Source: Clostridiaceae bacterium (GTDB lineage: Bacteria; Bacillota; Clostridia; Acetivibrionales; DUMC01). From it: a stretch of 9,081 bases of DNA. Where the stretch lies: assembly GCA_012512865.1 (NCBI GenBank), contig JAAZDH010000165.1, positions 1 through 9,081 of the forward strand, given 5' to 3'. A program made the position numbers and the translations under genes. Shown here piece by piece: positions 6,133-9,081 of the stretch; the stretch's first letter is position 1, and each line of letters begins with the position of its first letter. Under the pieces are notes generated by a model, which was not told the origin of the DNA, did no database searches, and was given only the letters and a program-made list of their open reading frames with translations.

Positions 6133-7026
6133 ATGGTTTCCAAGATAAGAGTTACTATTAGAAAACATTGGGTAGGTTATGCATTCCTTCTGCCTTTTGC
6201 ATTGCTGTTCACGATTTTTGTGCTTGCCCCTGTTGTCATAGCACTATTTATAAGCTTTACCAACTATAACATGCTTCAGCCTCCCAAGTGGATTGGCATT
6301 AATAACTATAAATTATTATTCCTGGATGATAAAATTTTTCTAACAGCGTTGAAAAACACCCTTACATTTGCTTGCATTACGGGACCTATTGGTTACCTTA
6401 TGTCATTTTTTGCTGCCTGGGTTATAGATCAGCTTAAACTGAGAAATGTATTTGCGCTGGCTTTTTATGCCCCATCGATAACAAGCGGCGTTGCAATGTC
6501 CGTAGTATGGCTGGTCATTTTCTCGGGCGACAGGTATGGATATTTAAACAATATTCTTATAAATCTTGGTGTTATTTTAGAACCAATCTTGTGGAACCTG
6601 GACCCGGCATATATTATGAAGGTTATAATTATTATTTCCATGTGGATGAGCATGGGAACAGGTTTCCTGGTTTTCCTGGCGGGGTTGCAGAATATTAACA
6701 AGGAATATTACGAGGCCGGGGCAATAGATGGAATAAGCAGCAAATTTCAGGAATTGCATTATTTAACATTACCCATGATGAGACCGCAGCTTTTGTTTGG
6801 TGCTATTAATTCCATAGTTGGTTCCTTCGGGGTGTTTGATATAGCAGTTTCGGTAGCAGGGATTCCCAGCCCCAACTATGCCGGTCATACTATTGTGGCA
6901 CACCTGTATGATTACGCATTTATAAGGTTTCAGATGGGTTATGCTTCAGCTGTGGCAGTTGTGCTATTTTTAATAACCTTCATGCTTGGCAGGCTGGTAA
7001 TGAACATGCTTCGTTCAAAATATTAA
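6133..7026 (+). CDS. Sugar ABC transporter permease, MalF/UgpA-like (CUT1)
   Basis: A 297-residue inner-membrane protein of normal length for the family. It has a short basic cytoplasmic start (MVSKIRVTIRKHW) and six hydrophobic segments, at about residues 15-40, 73-96, 110-136, 158-185, 220-245 and 264-288. The text FLLPFALLFTIFVLAPVVIALFISF, then TNYNM..PKWIGINNYK, is the typical opening of MalF/UgpA-type permeases. The cytoplasmic EAA loop that docks the ATPase is at 194-214 (EAGAIDG ending in LTLP). It pairs with the next gene, 18 bases on, to form the membrane channel, with the preceding gene as binding protein. The start at 6133 is chosen by AGGAGG. The substrate is not readable from the sequence. 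Confidence 0.95.
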   Translation: MVSKIRVTIRKHWVGYAFLLPFALLFTIFVLAPVVIALFISFTNYNMLQPPKWIGINNYKLLFLDDKIFLTALKNTLTFACITGPIGYLMSFFAAWVIDQLKLRNVFALAFYAPSITSGVAMSVVWLVIFSGDRYGYLNNILINLGVILEPILWNLDPAYIMKVIIIISMWMSMGTGFLVFLAGLQNINKEYYEAGAIDGISSKFQELHYLTLPMMRPQLLFGAINSIVGSFGVFDIAVSVAGIPSPNYAGHTIVAHLYDYAFIRFQMGYASAVAVVLFLITFMLGRLVMNMLRSKY

Positions 7027-7028
7027 GC

Positions 7029-7036
7029 AAGGAGAG
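7029..7036 (+). promoter_or_regulatory. Ribosome binding site of the second permease
   Basis: AAGGAGAG lies 8 bases before the ATG at 7045 and just after the TAA of the first permease gene. Confidence 0.75.
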
Positions 7037-7044
7037 ATACAGTT

Positions 7045-7956
7045 ATGAGAGCAATTGTTTCACTTAGCTCGAGGGGAATTGCCATTAGGTTAGGTAAAAG
7101 TAAAAGAATAAGGATAACACCAGGTTGGGTGTTTGTATATGCATTTATGATCTTATTAGTTGCATTTACTGCCCTTCCGCTTGTATACATGGTAAGCACT
7201 GCTTTTAAACCCCTGGACGAATTATTCTTGTTCCCGCCAAGGTTTTTAGTCAGAAAGCCTACTTTAAAGAACTTTACGGACCTGGTACTGTCTTTAAGCA
7301 GTTCATCAGTGCCGTTTACAAGATACGTATTCAATAGTTTGCTTGTTACTTCAATAACCGTATTTAGTACAGTAGTAGTATGCTCGTTAGGCGCATACGG
7401 GCTGGTCAAGCACAGCCCGCCTGGTTCCAAGGTATTTTTTAACGTTATCATTGCAGCATTAATGTTTTCACCCCATGTTACAAGGATTCCGAGTTACCTG
7501 GTTATAAACAATCTCGGACTGATTGATACGTATTGGGCCTTGATAATTCCAAGCATAGCAGTTGCTTACAATTTTTTTCTTATGAAACAGTTTATTGAGC
7601 AGTTCCCCAATGAATTGCTTGAATCCTCAAGAATAGATGGGGCAAATGAATGGAAAATCTTTTGGAAGATTGTTATGCCTTCATTAAAACCTGCATGGTC
7701 TACATTAGTGGTTTTTTCCTTCGTATCCAACTGGAATGATTATGTTTCTCCTCTAATTTACCTGGAAAGCAAAGCCATGAGGACACTACCCCTGGCACTT
7801 CATACAATATCCGGAGGCCCGGCGGTAATCTCCATTGGACGTGCAGGAGCCGTAGCCGCTGCAACCTTTCTTATGACTATACCGACTGTTGTTATATTTA
7901 CCGCCATGCAAGCAAAGGTCATGGAAACAATGACATATTCAGGAATAAAAGGTTAG
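7045..7956 (+). CDS. Carbohydrate ABC transporter permease, MalG/UgpE-like (CUT1)
   Basis: A 303-residue partner of the preceding permease. After about 30 basic residues (many Arg/Lys, slightly longer than usual) come six membrane segments, beginning with WVFVYAFMILLVAFTALPLVYMVSTAFKP at about 31-57. The stretch 'STAFKPLDELFLFPPRFLVRKPTLKNF' is the characteristic first periplasmic loop of MalG-type proteins. The EAA-type docking loop is at 193-212 (ESSRIDGANEW...IVMP), a mild variant of E-A-A-x-x-D-G-A. The C-terminus TYSGIKG is the family's usual ending (x-G-x-x-K-G). The next gene follows after 11 bases, so it is translated from the same message. No ATPase gene accompanies it, as is common for CUT1 systems that share one ATPase. 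Confidence 0.95.
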   Translation: MRAIVSLSSRGIAIRLGKSKRIRITPGWVFVYAFMILLVAFTALPLVYMVSTAFKPLDELFLFPPRFLVRKPTLKNFTDLVLSLSSSSVPFTRYVFNSLLVTSITVFSTVVVCSLGAYGLVKHSPPGSKVFFNVIIAALMFSPHVTRIPSYLVINNLGLIDTYWALIIPSIAVAYNFFLMKQFIEQFPNELLESSRIDGANEWKIFWKIVMPSLKPAWSTLVVFSFVSNWNDYVSPLIYLESKAMRTLPLALHTISGGPAVISIGRAGAVAAATFLMTIPTVVIFTAMQAKVMETMTYSGIKG

Positions 7957-7962
7957 GGGGGA
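7956..7962 (+). promoter_or_regulatory. Ribosome binding site before the GTG start at 7968
   Basis: GGGGGGA begins on the last base of the permease stop codon and lies 5 bases before GTG at 7968. This supports GTG rather than the in-frame ATG inside the signal peptide (codon 23). Confidence 0.65.
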
Positions 7963-7967
7963 CAAAC

Positions 7968-9081
7968 GTGCACTTAAAGAAAAGAATTAGACTAATTATT
8001 GCCATAGTCTTGCTGGTTCAGCTTTTGCCATGCATGGACGTGCATGCTTCAGACCAGGATTATACGATAGAAGATGGAAAACGGGTACCGATACCGGAGA
8101 CATATGTACTGGAAAAAGTGATATGGAATATACAGCCCACGGGCGAAGAATCACCTTTTCTTAAAGAGCCGGAAGATATTTTCATTAACGAAGAAGGCTT
8201 TGTCTTCGTGGTAGATACGGGAAATAACAGGATTATAAAGCTTAGCAGTGAAGGTGAATTTATTAATTCTAGGGGCCCTGAAGATAAACCCCTAAATGGT
8301 CCACAAGGAATATATGTTGATGATAAAGGAAATATGTATATAGCTGATACGGGTAATGAGCGGATACTTCACCTGGATTTTGAAGGTAATTATGTTGAAG
8401 AATTTGTAAAACCTGACTCAGAGCTTTTGGGTGAGGATTTTATATTTGCCCCGACGAAACTCTATATAAGCCCGACAGGATACATATATTGTATAAAAGC
8501 CCAGGCAATACTTACCATTGATGCAAACAATAACTTTAAAGGTTACCTTGGGCAGCCGGAAATAGGTTACAGCTGGGTTGATGCCCTTATAAGGATTTTT
8601 GCATCAGAGGAACAAAAAAGGATTATCCGGAAAAGAACAGCGCCCTCCTATATCAATATTGTGATGGATAAAAGCGGTATGATATATGCTACAAGTCTTG
8701 ACAGGAGGGAAGGTGAAATAAAAAAGCTTAATTCTGTAGGGAAGAATATATATAGAAAATACTCTGTTTCGACATCGTCGAGAATCTTCGACTTTTTATT
8801 TACAACAGGATTGGAAGATAAAAGCTTTGTTTTTGGCGAGCGGCGTAATGACCAGGGGGCAAGTATTAACCCGGTCTTTAAAGATCTTGCCGTAGATGAA
8901 AATGGCATTGTAACAGCACTTGAGGAACAAACGGGTAAGTTATACCAGTATGACCAGAATGGGAATCTTCTCACGGTATTTGGTGGCAAAGGCGATCAGA
9001 AGGGGTATTTCAATTTGCCAAGTTCCCTGGCGGTTAACAAGGAAGGCAAAATATATGTACTGGATAAAGGTAATGCAAATA
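7968..9081 (+). CDS. Secreted NHL-repeat beta-propeller protein (3' truncated)
   Basis: The frame is open from GTG at 7968 to the right edge with no stop, 371 residues visible. Residues 1-27 form a signal peptide (MHLKKRIR, a hydrophobic core, cut likely after Val-His-Ala), so the protein is exported; Cys22 is not in a proper lipobox. NHL-type repeats begin at about residues 68, 112, 163, 229, 304 and 351. Clear examples are PEDIFINEEGFVFVVDTGNN and PQGIYVDDKGNMYIADTGNE, spaced 44 residues, with weaker later copies. Between the third and fourth lies a basic, helix-like insertion (about 200-225, ALIRIFASEEQKRIIRKR). NHL propellers usually bind ligands or proteins, and some relatives are lactonases or lyases, but I see no catalytic signature that decides. 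Its position directly after two sugar permeases suggests an accessory outside the cell, such as a binding or sensing partner (inference). Confidence 0.88.
   Translation, partial: MHLKKRIRLIIAIVLLVQLLPCMDVHASDQDYTIEDGKRVPIPETYVLEKVIWNIQPTGEESPFLKEPEDIFINEEGFVFVVDTGNNRIIKLSSEGEFINSRGPEDKPLNGPQGIYVDDKGNMYIADTGNERILHLDFEGNYVEEFVKPDSELLGEDFIFAPTKLYISPTGYIYCIKAQAILTIDANNNFKGYLGQPEIGYSWVDALIRIFASEEQKRIIRKRTAPSYINIVMDKSGMIYATSLDRREGEIKKLNSVGKNIYRKYSVSTSSRIFDFLFTTGLEDKSFVFGERRNDQGASINPVFKDLAVDENGIVTALEEQTGKLYQYDQNGNLLTVFGGKGDQKGYFNLPSSLAVNKEGKIYVLDKGNAN

Noticed and set aside
7023..7451. Open frame of 142 codons on the minus strand
   Set aside because: It lies wholly opposite the second permease gene, which is certain; antisense shadow with no ribosome site of note.
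8648..8989. Open frame of 113 codons on the minus strand
   Set aside because: Antisense to the NHL-repeat frame, which continues unbroken on the + strand with matching repeats.

Overview
The window looks like part of a carbohydrate-uptake region of a low-to-moderate GC Gram-positive bacterium (Bacillota, of the Clostridia or Paenibacillus kind). The evidence is strong AGGAGG-type ribosome sites, TTG and GTG starts, a Gram-positive-style lipoprotein signal, two extracytoplasmic solute-binding proteins, and a multidomain binding protein of a kind I associate with Paenibacillus and sugar-using Clostridia. The genus cannot be decided from the sequence. Every supported gene lies on the + strand.

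Layout. (1) 1-1130 is the C-terminal part of an ABC-transporter solute-binding protein of the LplA/LipO type, cut by the left edge. (2) 1131-1407 is a gap with a long imperfect inverted repeat able to form a branched RNA or cruciform. (3) 1408-2724 is a lipoprotein with a repeat-rich linker and a five-Asp-box (BNR) sialidase-like propeller. (4) 2725-3195 is an AT-rich gap with a 15-bp tandem repeat, an extended -10 promoter and a leader ending in a strong ribosome site. (5) 3196-6122 is one large secreted binding protein split by a -1 frame change near 4486. The first part (3196-4539) has a signal peptide and two carbohydrate-binding-like modules; the second (about 4488-6122) has a helical spacer and a family 1 solute-binding domain. 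(6) 6133-7026 and 7045-7956 are the two CUT1-type sugar permeases. (7) 7968-9081 is a secreted NHL-repeat protein running off the right edge; it starts with GTG.

The genes from 3196 on are tightly packed (10, 18 and 11 bases between genes) and probably form one operon from the promoter near 3041. Together they would bind an oligosaccharide outside the cell and import it. No ATPase gene is present, so a shared MsmK/MsmX-type ATPase encoded elsewhere probably powers import (inference). The substrate cannot be named.

Most worth checking: the frame break in the large binding protein (real mutation, sequencing error or recoding), the branched palindrome at 1192-1304, the sialidase-like lipoprotein lacking an evident FRIP motif, and the secreted NHL propeller inside a sugar-import operon. 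I see no CRISPR array, transposase, tRNA or rRNA, and no clear sign of a wholly new system.
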